NCBI GenBank assembly: GCA_047609825.1
Contig: JBLFXJ010000429.1
Coordinates: forward strand, 1-6,200
DNA from: GCA-2862545 sp047609825
Lineage (GTDB): Bacteria; Myxococcota_A; UBA796; GCA-2862545
Length of the DNA stretch: 6,200 nt
Direction: 5' to 3'
Numbering within the stretch: the first letter of the stretch is position 1; the number at the start of each line of letters is the position of its first letter. The translations under genes were made by a program, and so were the position numbers. This document shows, in pieces, positions 1-6,200 of this stretch. The notes beneath the pieces were generated by a model. The model was not told the DNA's origin. It searched no databases and was given only the letters and a program-made list of their open reading frames with translations.

Positions 1-1
1 G

Positions 2-313
2 GAAGCGGAGGGATCACAGGGGGTTGCGGCCGAGCGCGTGCGGGAGGCCCGTGAATCGCTGGAGCAGGCGCGAGACCAGGCGGCCCAGGAGGCGAGCCAG
101 CTCGGTCAGTCGGGTCAGCGGGAGCCGGGCGGCGGCGAGGAGCAGCGAGGGCGGGACATGAGCGAGGCGCAGAACGTGCCGATCCCGTCGAGGGAAGACT
201 TCCGCACCCCGGAGGAGTACCGCCGGGCCCTGCTCGAGGGCATGGAGGGGGACGTGCCCGAGCAGTATCGGGCGCTGAAGCGTCGCTATTACGAGGAATT
301 GGTGCACCAATGA
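2..313 (+). CDS. C-terminal end of a DUF4175-like envelope protein (5' truncated by window edge)
   Basis: This frame is open from the left edge to a TGA at 311-313, so it is the last 103 codons of a longer gene. The GTG at 38 is an internal codon and not a supported start. The first half is a charged Q/E/R-rich, probably helical segment (residues such as REARESLEQARDQAAQEAS) followed by a G/E/R-rich linker. The last ~45 residues (from about nt 179) form a compact motif with IPSREDFRTPEEYRRALLEG, then a Tyr-rich RRYYEEL end. An ending of this kind (P-x-x-E-x-F/Y-x-x-P-x-E-[FY]-R, then EYR...YYEELV) is what I recall from DUF4175-type proteins, which are usually large, with N-terminal membrane segments, and often encoded beside MoxR/DUF58/BatA genes. 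Its stop overlaps the next start by 4 nt (ATGA), implying co-translation. The family call comes from the tail and neighbourhood only; function is unknown. Confidence 0.72.
   Translation, partial: EAEGSQGVAAERVREARESLEQARDQAAQEASQLGQSGQREPGGGEEQRGRDMSEAQNVPIPSREDFRTPEEYRRALLEGMEGDVPEQYRALKRRYYEELVHQ
293..298 (+). promoter_or_regulatory. Ribosome binding site of the peptidase/TPR/thioredoxin gene
   Basis: GAGGAA lies 11 nt before ATG 310, inside the end of the DUF4175-like gene. It is 17 nt from the second in-frame ATG at 316, which favours 310. The long spacing and ATGA overlap suggest that ribosomes finishing the upstream gene may supply part of the initiation. Confidence 0.5.
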
Positions 314-2352
314 TCATGCTCTGGCTCGGCGTTCAGCTCGCGTGGTCGTCCTCGGTCGATGTGGTGGAGCTCTGCCTGGCGTCGAACGATGTGGCGTGTG
401 CCGAGGCGGCCCTCGAGGCGATGGACGCCGCTGGGAGCTCAGATCCTGAGGTCCTGGCGGCGGCTGCCGAAGTCGACTTCTACGCCGGGCGCTACCCGGA
501 GGCCTACGACACGATCGTTCGCGCGGTCGATGCCGGCTACGCCGATCCGTGGGATGACCGCGCCCTTTACGAGCGTACGATGCACGCTACCGCAGGGTGG
601 GTAGAGCGTCGGCGCGGTGACTTCGCCGTGCGGTACCGACCCGGGGTGGACGCGGTGCTGGTGCCCGAGGCGTTCCGTGCGCTGCAGCTGGCCGAGCGGA
701 ACATCGCCCCACTCATCGGCGCGCCTCCACCAGGGTTGCGGATCGTGGAGCTGTTCCCAGACTCCACCTCGTTCACCGCGGCCTCGTCGTTGATGCTGGA
801 AGATGTGCAGACCACGGGCGTCATCGCGCTGTCGAAGTGGTCGCGGCTGCTGGTCACGAGCCCCAGGGCTCGCGGCCGAGGCTACGACTGGCAGGACACC
901 ATCGCCCATGAGTACATCCACCTCGTGGTGTCGCACAACTCACGCGAGCGCGCGCCGGTGTGGCTCCAGGAAGCGATCGCCAAGTACCTGGATAATCGCT
1001 GGGAGACCGGCGCTGATGTGTTCGCGCTGGACCCGCGGGCCGAGACCTATCTGGCCGAGGCGCTCCGGCGGGATCAGCTGGTCACCTTCGATGAGATGCA
1101 CCCCTCCCTCGCCAAGCTGGACACCGCCGAGAAGGCGGCTCTGGCCTACGCTCAGCTCGCGACCTTGATGCAGTACTGCATGCAGGAGGGTGGCGACGGG
1201 GTGATTCAGCGCACTCTCGAGCAAGTCGCGGTCGGAACCGATGCTCAGGAGGCCTTGGCTACCGCGGTCGGGGTGGCGTCGTTCGACGAGCTGGAGCGTG
1301 GGTGGCGCGCCTGGGTCGAGGGGCTGCGGCTCGACGAAGAGGAGGTCGAGGAGCTGCCAGTTGTGCTGGATGGCGGGGATGATCTCGAGCTCGATCCCAT
1401 CCTGTCGCGCCGGCGCGATCTCGGGCGGTTCGTCGTGCTCGGTGATCTGCTCCTGGAGTATGGCAAGGCCGAGGCCGCGCTCGTCGAGTACGAGAAGGCC
1501 CGCGACCCTGAGGAGCCCGCGTCGCCGCTGCTGTCCAACCGGGTGGCGGCCGCGCTGGTCGCCCTCGATCGACTGGACGATGCCCTCGCGGAACTGGAGG
1601 GAACCCTCGACGCCTACCCGGAGTTCCCGCTCACCCATCGCATGATGGGTGATGTGCACCAAGCAGCTGGGCGACCTGCAGCGGCCAGGGCTGCTTACAT
1701 GGTGGCGGTGGCGCTCAATCCGTTCGACGTGGCCGTCCAGGTGGCCATCGGTGAGATCTCCGTCGCGCTGGGCGACCAGGAGGAGGCCGACCGACGGGAG
1801 CGTGCGGTCCGCATCCTGCGTCGCGGCGGAGAAGACGACACGCCTGCCCCGCTGCACGAGCGTTCCGGCGACTACACGCCTCCGTCCTACGGCCCGGGCC
1901 ATGCCGCCGCCGCTGATGATCCGGCCACCCGGTGGGTGGGCGAGCAGGCGCCGCCGTTCGAGGCCGTCGACATGGAGGGGCATGCGGTTGGACTGGGCGA
2001 CGGCAAGGTCACTGTTCTCGACTTCTGGGCCACATGGTGTGGGCCCTGCATCTCGGCGATCCCAGAGCTTGCCGGACTGCACGAAGCGCACCGCGCCAAC
2101 GGTGTCCAGGTGGTTGGAATCACCGACGAGCGAGCGGAGGTGGTGCGCAAGTTCCTGGCTGCGCACGATGTGCCGTACCGCATCGCCCTCGACCGCGCGG
2201 GCCGCACCCGAGCGAGCTACGAGGTCGTCTCGTTGCCCACGGTGTTCGTGATCGGGCGAGACGGCCGGGTGGTCGACGTGGTTCGAGGTGCCGGCCGCGG
2301 GCCGGCGGAGCGCATCGAGAAGGCCGTGCTCGAGGCGCTCAGCAAGGGTTGA
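310..2352 (+). CDS. Peptidase-MA-like metallopeptidase / TPR / TlpA-type thioredoxin fusion protein
   Basis: This 680-aa protein has several parts. Residues 1-12 are hydrophobic but have no basic n-region, so it is a weak signal peptide at best. Residues ~16-90 look like a TPR-type helical repeat with Cys22 and Cys30. Residues ~100-345 are a gluzincin-like domain with HEYIH at 200-204 and a downstream WLQEA whose Glu221 suits the third zinc ligand; the family usually has WLxEG, here Gly is Ala. Residues ~370-505 hold TPR-like helical pairs (for example 'LLSNRVAAALVALDRLDDAL'). A Pro/His/Ala-rich linker (~506-540) leads to a thioredoxin fold at ~541-675 with WCGPC at 576-580 (Cys577, Cys580) and cis-Pro643 in SLPTVFV, the TlpA/ResA pattern. 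The likely role is envelope proteolysis or scaffolding plus thiol-disulfide exchange; substrates are unknown. The ATG at 310 is chosen because there is no ATG, GTG or TTG in frame between the upstream stop at 52-54 and it, and GAGGAA lies at 293-298. The start overlaps the DUF4175-like stop, and the MoxR gene follows after 13 nt. Confidence 0.9.
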   Translation: MIMLWLGVQLAWSSSVDVVELCLASNDVACAEAALEAMDAAGSSDPEVLAAAAEVDFYAGRYPEAYDTIVRAVDAGYADPWDDRALYERTMHATAGWVERRRGDFAVRYRPGVDAVLVPEAFRALQLAERNIAPLIGAPPPGLRIVELFPDSTSFTAASSLMLEDVQTTGVIALSKWSRLLVTSPRARGRGYDWQDTIAHEYIHLVVSHNSRERAPVWLQEAIAKYLDNRWETGADVFALDPRAETYLAEALRRDQLVTFDEMHPSLAKLDTAEKAALAYAQLATLMQYCMQEGGDGVIQRTLEQVAVGTDAQEALATAVGVASFDELERGWRAWVEGLRLDEEEVEELPVVLDGGDDLELDPILSRRRDLGRFVVLGDLLLEYGKAEAALVEYEKARDPEEPASPLLSNRVAAALVALDRLDDALAELEGTLDAYPEFPLTHRMMGDVHQAAGRPAAARAAYMVAVALNPFDVAVQVAIGEISVALGDQEEADRRERAVRILRRGGEDDTPAPLHERSGDYTPPSYGPGHAAAADDPATRWVGEQAPPFEAVDMEGHAVGLGDGKVTVLDFWATWCGPCISAIPELAGLHEAHRANGVQVVGITDERAEVVRKFLAAHDVPYRIALDRAGRTRASYEVVSLPTVFVIGRDGRVVDVVRGAGRGPAERIEKAVLEALSKG

Positions 2353-2356
2353 GCCC

Positions 2357-2362
2357 GGAGGA
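2357..2362 (+). promoter_or_regulatory. Ribosome binding site of the moxR-type gene
   Basis: GGAGGA sits in the 13-nt gap after the TGA at 2350-2352 and a few bases before ATG 2366. It decides the start against the upstream in-frame GTG at 2288. This is the only real intergenic gap in the window, and it is too short for a separate promoter or terminator. Confidence 0.75.
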
Positions 2363-2365
2363 AGG

Positions 2366-3337
2366 ATGGACGACGTGGCGCTGTTCGAGTCGCTCGCGCC
2401 TGCGCGCGAGGCGTTGCTCGATGCGATCGGTGAGGTGGTGGTCGGGCAGCGCGAGGTGGTCGATCGCATGCTCACAGCCCTGCTCTCGGACGGGCACTGT
2501 CTGTTCGTCGGCGTTCCGGGCCTCGCCAAGACGTTGCTGGTCCATACGGTGGCCGAGGCCGTGGGCGTGAAGTTCGGCCGCATCCAGTTCACGCCTGACC
2601 TCATGCCGTCCGACATCACCGGCACTGAGGTGCTGGAGCAAGACCCTGCGACGGGCCGACGAAGCACCCGGTTCGTGCAGGGCCCGGTGTTCACCAATCT
2701 CCTCCTCGCAGACGAGATCAACCGCACCCCGCCGAAGACCCAGGCAGCGCTCCTCCAGGCGATGCAAGAGCGGTCGGTCACCGCGGCCGGTCACACGTAC
2801 CGGCTGGACCCGCCGTTTCTCGTGTTCGCGACCCAGAATCCCATCGAGCAGGAGGGCACCTACCCGCTGCCGGAGGCTCAGCAGGACCGGTTCATGTTCT
2901 CGGTGCCTGTTGGGTACCCGACGATCGAGGAGGAGGAGGAGATCGTCCGGCGCACCACGGTGGGGTCGCTGCCGTCGGCTCGGCAGGTCCTTACGGTCGA
3001 GCAGCTGATCGCCTACCAGCAGCTGCTCCGTCGGCTTCCGTCGAACCCGGACGTGATCAACTACTGCGTGCGGATCGCCGCGGCCACGCGACCGGGTTCG
3101 GGTCTCGAAGCCACCAAATGGATCCGGTGGGGTGCCGGGCCAAGAGCCAGTCAATACCTCGCGATCGGTGCGCGCACCTGGGCGGCGCTCCGCGGGCGCG
3201 AGGTGCCCGATCGTGCCGACGTGCGCGCAATTGCGCCCGCCGTTCTCCGGCATCGCGTGTTGCTGAACTTCGAGGCTGAGGCGTCGGGGCGGTCACCGGA
3301 CGCTGTCGTCGCGCAGATCCTGGACGAGGTCGGGTAG
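2366..3337 (+). CDS. MoxR-family AAA+ ATPase
   Basis: This 323-aa protein is full length for MoxR ATPases, which form hexameric cytosolic rings and work with vWA-domain partners as chaperones maturing enzyme or envelope complexes. All key elements are visible: Walker A GVPGLAKT (49-56), Walker B LLLADEIN (112-119, Asp116/Glu117), sensor 1 FATQNP (154-159), an arginine-finger region EAQQDRF (170-176, Arg175) and sensor 2 GPR (258-260, Arg260). The lid domain continues to the end. The frame is open upstream to a GTG at 2288, but that would overlap the previous gene by 65 nt. The ATG at 2366 is preferred because GGAGGA sits at 2357-2362 and the protein then begins, as in the family, shortly before the VVVGQ motif (24-28). 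The stop TAG directly abuts the GTG of the DUF58 gene. The ATPase looks fully active. Which MoxR subfamily it belongs to cannot be settled by eye. Confidence 0.97.
   Translation: MDDVALFESLAPAREALLDAIGEVVVGQREVVDRMLTALLSDGHCLFVGVPGLAKTLLVHTVAEAVGVKFGRIQFTPDLMPSDITGTEVLEQDPATGRRSTRFVQGPVFTNLLLADEINRTPPKTQAALLQAMQERSVTAAGHTYRLDPPFLVFATQNPIEQEGTYPLPEAQQDRFMFSVPVGYPTIEEEEEIVRRTTVGSLPSARQVLTVEQLIAYQQLLRRLPSNPDVINYCVRIAAATRPGSGLEATKWIRWGAGPRASQYLAIGARTWAALRGREVPDRADVRAIAPAVLRHRVLLNFEAEASGRSPDAVVAQILDEVG
3326..3329 (+). promoter_or_regulatory. Ribosome binding site of the DUF58 gene
   Basis: GAGG lies within the last codons of the MoxR gene, 8 nt before the GTG start at 3338. It supports a GTG start abutting the MoxR stop codon. 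It is a weaker match than the sites before the MoxR and BatA genes, so coupling to MoxR translation is likely. Confidence 0.5.
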
Positions 3338-4267
3338 GTGGAGGCTGCGGCTCCGGTGTGGGATGCGGAGGTGCTGGCGCGGGTGCGGCATCTGCACCTG
3401 CGCGCGCGCAACCTCACCGATGCCCTCCTCACGGGTGAGCATCGCAGCCGGAGGGTCGGCCAGGCCATTGAGTTCGCCGACTACCAGGAGTACGTCCCAG
3501 GCATGGACCTCCGGCGACTCGACTGGCGGGTGTGGGCCCGCTCGGATCGTCTGGTCGTGCGGCGCTACGAGACCGAGACGGAGCTCCCATGCACCTTGGT
3601 GGTGGACCTGTCCGGCGACCTGTCCACCGGCGACGCGGCCCGCGGGGGCTACCCCCCGTTGGAGTCGAGTAAGGCGGGCTATGCCATCGTGCTCACGGCG
3701 ACGCTCGCGTACTTCCTCCACCGTCATGGTGAGCCGGTCGGTCTGGAGATCGTGGCGGGCGAGGGAATGCGGTACCGGTCGCTTCCGGCGCGGGGCGGGC
3801 GGAACCACCTGCAGAGTATCTTCCTTCAGCTTGCGTCGGTCAGGCCTGGCGGCACGGCGGACCTGAAGGCGGCGCTGGGTGCTGTCGGGGCGAGGGTCCG
3901 ACGACGGAGCTGGGTCGGAGTCGTCACCGACGGCATGGAGGAGCCCGCGAACTGGCTCCCATCGCTGGCGGCGTTCGCCCGGCGCGGCGCCGACGTGCGG
4001 CTGTTCCACCTGTTCGATCCCCGAGAGTGGTCGTTGGACGTGGGGGCTCCCGCGCTGTTCTTCAGCCCCGAGGGGGGCGAGGCATTGGCGGTTGACCCCG
4101 CGGGAGCTCGAGAGGCGTTCAACGAGGTGGTGCAGGAATACGTGGACGAGGTGCGAGGGGGCGTCGTGCGCTGGGGTGGACGGTACATGTCGGCCCCTAC
4201 TGACGCGCCGCTCGAGACCGTGCTGGGGAAGGCCATCGCGGGTGGGCTGGCCGGAGGGGCGAGATGA
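3338..4267 (+). CDS. DUF58 domain protein (vWA-like partner of MoxR)
   Basis: This 309-aa protein has no membrane segment and is probably cytosolic. The DUF58 signature is clear at ~33-82: GEHRSRRVGQAIEF, then EYVPGMDLRRLDW, WARSDRLVVRRYETE. After it comes a vWA-like fold with VVDLSGDLS (88-96), KAGYAIVLTATLAYFLHR (112-129), a GGT loop (171-173) and a VVTDGM strand (195-200, Asp198). The first metal-site (MIDAS) motif reads D90-L-S92-G-D94, where D-x-S-x-S is usual, so the second Ser is Asp; Thr173 and Asp198 are kept. DUF58 proteins are almost always next to MoxR genes and are assumed to be their partners or adaptors. The start is a GTG placed directly after the MoxR TAG, with GAGG at 3326-3329 giving 8-nt spacing. 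The 3' end overlaps the next gene by ATGA. Confidence 0.95.
   Translation: MEAAAPVWDAEVLARVRHLHLRARNLTDALLTGEHRSRRVGQAIEFADYQEYVPGMDLRRLDWRVWARSDRLVVRRYETETELPCTLVVDLSGDLSTGDAARGGYPPLESSKAGYAIVLTATLAYFLHRHGEPVGLEIVAGEGMRYRSLPARGGRNHLQSIFLQLASVRPGGTADLKAALGAVGARVRRRSWVGVVTDGMEEPANWLPSLAAFARRGADVRLFHLFDPREWSLDVGAPALFFSPEGGEALAVDPAGAREAFNEVVQEYVDEVRGGVVRWGGRYMSAPTDAPLETVLGKAIAGGLAGGAR
4253..4257 (+). promoter_or_regulatory. Ribosome binding site of the BatA-type gene
   Basis: GGAGG lies 6 nt before ATG 4264, inside the end of the DUF58 gene. Strong match and ideal spacing support this start, which also gives a proper BatA N-terminus (FGLAAPLALL) at residue 3. Confidence 0.75.
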
Positions 4268-6200
4268 CCTTTGGCCTCGCGGCTCCGCTCGCCCTGCTCA
4301 CTGCCGGTCTCGTGGCCCTGCCGGTCCTCGCTCACCTCGCGCGCCAGACGCCGAGGGAGCGGCGTGCGTTCGGAGCGATGCTGTTGCTCGAGCGGGTGGT
4401 CAAGCGGCTCCGCCGGCGACGGCGGGTCAAGGATCCGCTTCTGCTTCTGCTGCGCGTGCTGGCGGGGTTGGCCATCGCTCTTGCGGTGAGTGGGCCCAAA
4501 GTGTCGTACCCCGGCGGCGTGCCAGAGTTCGGGGGCAGCGGTCGTGTCGTGATCGTGGTCGACCGGTCCATGTCGATGCAGCTGGTCGATGGCGGTGGCA
4601 CCTTGCTCCAGCGGGCGCGCACCTCCGCCCGCAGCGCACTGGCAGGGCTTCCGGCCTCGGCGCTGGTGGGGCTGGTCACGTTCGACGGCAACGCCGATCG
4701 GCTCACCTCCACCCTGGTGGAGGACCATGGGCGGATCGATACGTTGCTCGAGTCGATCCAGCCGTCCGGAGGCACGAGCAATCTCCGCGCAGGTCTGATC
4801 GAGGCGCGGCGCTTGCTCGGCGGGGAGCCGGGCGAAGTGCTGCTGTTCACCGACGAAGCGGGGCCGCGAATCGTCACCGAGGCCCGTGGCGAGATCGAGA
4901 ACCTGGTCAGGATTGGCAGCACCATCGTGCCGTTCGTGGTCCAGGGCGACCCTCCGCGAAACGTCGCGATCACACGGGCCAACTACGGGGACGGACTCGA
5001 GGGCGGGCAAGTGACGATCCGGCTTGCCAACTATGGGCCTGATCCGATCGAGGTGTCGTGCGAGGTGCTCCTTCCAGATGGCGCCGCCATCCCGATCTTT
5101 GTGGACATCCCGCCACTGGGCGAAGCGGAGGATCGGGTGACGGTGCCCGCTGAGGCCGAGGGAGGCGTGGGCGAGGTCGCGTGCGACGACCCTGACCTGT
5201 CGGCGGATGACCGGAGGTTCTTCCACCTGCCTCGAGTCGGCGCGTCCAGGGTGCTGGTGATCGACGGCGACCCCGGAGACACCCCCACTCGCTCCGAGGT
5301 GTACTTCCTCGAGCGCGCCCTCGCGCCATGGGGCGGAGTTCGCACGGGCCTCACGTTGGACGTGGCATCTCCATTGGGCATGTCTGACCTGGATCCCGAG
5401 CGCCACCGGGTGGTGTTCCTGGCCAACGTCTCCGACCCCCGCGGGTTCGGACCCCGACTGACCGACTTCGTCCGACGCGGCGGAAACGTGGTGATCAGCG
5501 GCGGTGACAACGTCACGGCAGACCGGTACAACGCCGCGTTGTCGGCGATTCTCCCCGCTGCTTTCAGGGCACCGCGGTCGCTCGCCGATCGTGACGAAGC
5601 CGGCGTGCCACTGGCGCTCCCGGATGTGAGCCTGGCGTTGTTCGAGCCGTTCAGCCGCAGCGGGCGAGCCGGGTTCCAGCGGATCCGTGCGGATCGGGTG
5701 ATGACGCTGGAGCCGTACGAAGAGACCGACGAGGTCACAACGCTGCTTCGGTGGGAGAGCGGTCTGCCCGCCATGGTCGAGCGTCGTATCGGGCAGGGGA
5801 GGGTGATCGTCTGGACGGGAACCTTCGACCTCGGCTGGGGGAACCTGCCGCTGCAAGCGACCTTCATGCCGCTGATGCAGCGTCTCGTGGGGTACCTGGG
5901 AGCGGATTCGGGTGGTGCTGGGCTCCGGCTCACCTCCGTGGTCGGTGAGCCGGTGATGGTGCCGCTGCCCGAGATCGTGATCGAGCCGACGGTCATCGGC
6001 CCCGAGGGCGCCCCGGTGAGGAGCCGCATCGAGGGGCGGCGTCTGTTGTTCACGCCAGATGGGCCAGGCGCGTACTCCATCGTGGTGGACGACGCGCCAG
6101 CGCTGGCCTGGGTCGCGGTCAACACCGATCCGATCGAGTCGGACGTGCGGCCCTACGAGGCCGTCGCGCGCGTGGAGCGCGACCTCAATCCGGATCTATT
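4264..6200 (+). CDS. BatA-type membrane vWA protein with GATase1-like region (3' truncated by window edge)
   Basis: The frame is open from ATG 4264 to the right edge (645 complete codons, no stop); the C-terminus is missing. Residues 1-78 match a BatA N-terminal region: membrane segment ~4-26, an Arg-rich cytosolic loop (KRLRRRRRVK, 48-57) and membrane segment ~60-77. The vWA domain follows at ~93-225 with an intact MIDAS: D100-R-S102-M-S104, Thr171 in GGTSN, Asp197 in LLFTDE. Residues ~228-320 are strand-rich, CARDB-like in appearance. From ~329 comes a GATase1-like fold (VLVIDGDPGD, EVYFLERAL, VVFLANV, RRGGNVVISGGDN), with no Cys where a nucleophile would sit, so it is probably non-catalytic. 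The later WTGTFDLGWGNLPL (517-530) and VNTDPIESD (619-627) recall the tail of large BatA/vWA proteins, which often end in a further membrane segment. By topology the vWA domain should face the periplasm. It is probably the membrane partner of the MoxR/DUF58 pair. GGAGG at 4253-4257 supports the start. Confidence 0.93.
   Translation, partial: MTFGLAAPLALLTAGLVALPVLAHLARQTPRERRAFGAMLLLERVVKRLRRRRRVKDPLLLLLRVLAGLAIALAVSGPKVSYPGGVPEFGGSGRVVIVVDRSMSMQLVDGGGTLLQRARTSARSALAGLPASALVGLVTFDGNADRLTSTLVEDHGRIDTLLESIQPSGGTSNLRAGLIEARRLLGGEPGEVLLFTDEAGPRIVTEARGEIENLVRIGSTIVPFVVQGDPPRNVAITRANYGDGLEGGQVTIRLANYGPDPIEVSCEVLLPDGAAIPIFVDIPPLGEAEDRVTVPAEAEGGVGEVACDDPDLSADDRRFFHLPRVGASRVLVIDGDPGDTPTRSEVYFLERALAPWGGVRTGLTLDVASPLGMSDLDPERHRVVFLANVSDPRGFGPRLTDFVRRGGNVVISGGDNVTADRYNAALSAILPAAFRAPRSLADRDEAGVPLALPDVSLALFEPFSRSGRAGFQRIRADRVMTLEPYEETDEVTTLLRWESGLPAMVERRIGQGRVIVWTGTFDLGWGNLPLQATFMPLMQRLVGYLGADSGGAGLRLTSVVGEPVMVPLPEIVIEPTVIGPEGAPVRSRIEGRRLLFTPDGPGAYSIVVDDAPALAWVAVNTDPIESDVRPYEAVARVERDLNPDL

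Noticed and set aside
2288..2365. Possible N-terminal extension of the MoxR protein from a GTG at 2288
   Set aside because: It would overlap the thioredoxin-domain coding end, reads as Arg/Ser-rich sequence foreign to MoxR N-termini, and the strong GGAGGA before ATG 2366 gives a normal start.
940..2781. 613-codon open frame on the - strand
   Set aside because: It is antisense to the peptidase/TPR/thioredoxin and MoxR genes, with low-complexity Ser/Arg-rich composition and no recognisable motif. It is a codon-bias shadow.
2927..2941. Five tandem GAG triplets
   Set aside because: They encode Glu188-192 in the MoxR protein at a position where the family is usually acidic; too short to call a functional repeat.
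3879..5042. 387-codon open frame on the + strand spanning the DUF58/BatA junction
   Set aside because: It is out of frame with both well-supported genes and reads as Arg/Ala/Gly-rich low complexity; it has no motif of its own.
3826..5856. 676-codon open frame on the - strand
   Set aside because: It lies antisense to the DUF58 and BatA genes, whose motifs are unmistakable. The translation is rich in Arg/Pro/His/Gln with no domain pattern, as expected opposite high-GC codons with G/C third positions.
5031..6125. 364-codon open frame on the - strand
   Set aside because: It is opposite the BatA-type gene; Ser/Arg/Pro/Thr-rich without domain features.
1..6200. CRISPR array, mobile element, tRNA/rRNA, riboswitch or terminator
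   Set aside because: No direct repeats with spacers, transposase motifs, inverted terminal repeats, tRNA-like folds or hairpin plus T-run were seen; nearly every base lies in the five genes.

Overview
The window is a gene-dense, high-GC stretch (roughly two-thirds G+C by eye, third codon positions strongly G/C) with all real genes on the + strand. It holds one tightly packed gene cluster of the MoxR AAA+ / DUF58 / BatA (von Willebrand factor A) type, preceded by the tail of a DUF4175-like protein. High GC and a large exported-type metallopeptidase/TPR protein beside a BatA-family membrane protein suggest Myxococcota or a related deltaproteobacterial lineage. That is an inference from style and context; there is no rRNA or lineage marker here.

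Layout: 2-313 is the C-terminal end of a DUF4175-like protein. 310-2352 is a 680-aa fusion of a gluzincin (HExxH, peptidase-MA-like) domain, TPR-like repeats and a TlpA/ResA-type thioredoxin domain with WCGPC. 2366-3337 is a MoxR-family AAA+ ATPase. 3338-4267 is a DUF58 protein. 4264 to the right edge is a BatA-type membrane protein with two N-terminal membrane segments, a vWA domain with an intact metal site, and a catalytically dead-looking GATase1-like region. That last gene is open through position 6200, so its C-terminus is missing. Its frame is stop-free over 645 codons.

The genes are joined by two ATGA stop/start overlaps (310-313 and 4264-4267), one direct TAG-GTG abutment (3335-3340) and one 13-nt gap carrying a strong ribosome binding site. 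They are almost certainly one transcript. The promoter lies left of the window and no terminator is visible.

Working model: MoxR ATPases paired with vWA proteins are generally thought to act as chaperones that assemble or activate partner complexes. Here the DUF58 protein is the probable cytosolic partner and the BatA protein the membrane-anchored vWA partner. The DUF4175-like protein and the peptidase/TPR/thioredoxin protein would act in or across the envelope. The system type is known. The less usual points are the three-part peptidase-TPR-thioredoxin fusion, its poor export signal, and an altered metal-site motif in the DUF58 protein. I see no CRISPR array, mobile element, tRNA/rRNA or noncoding stretch over 300 bases.
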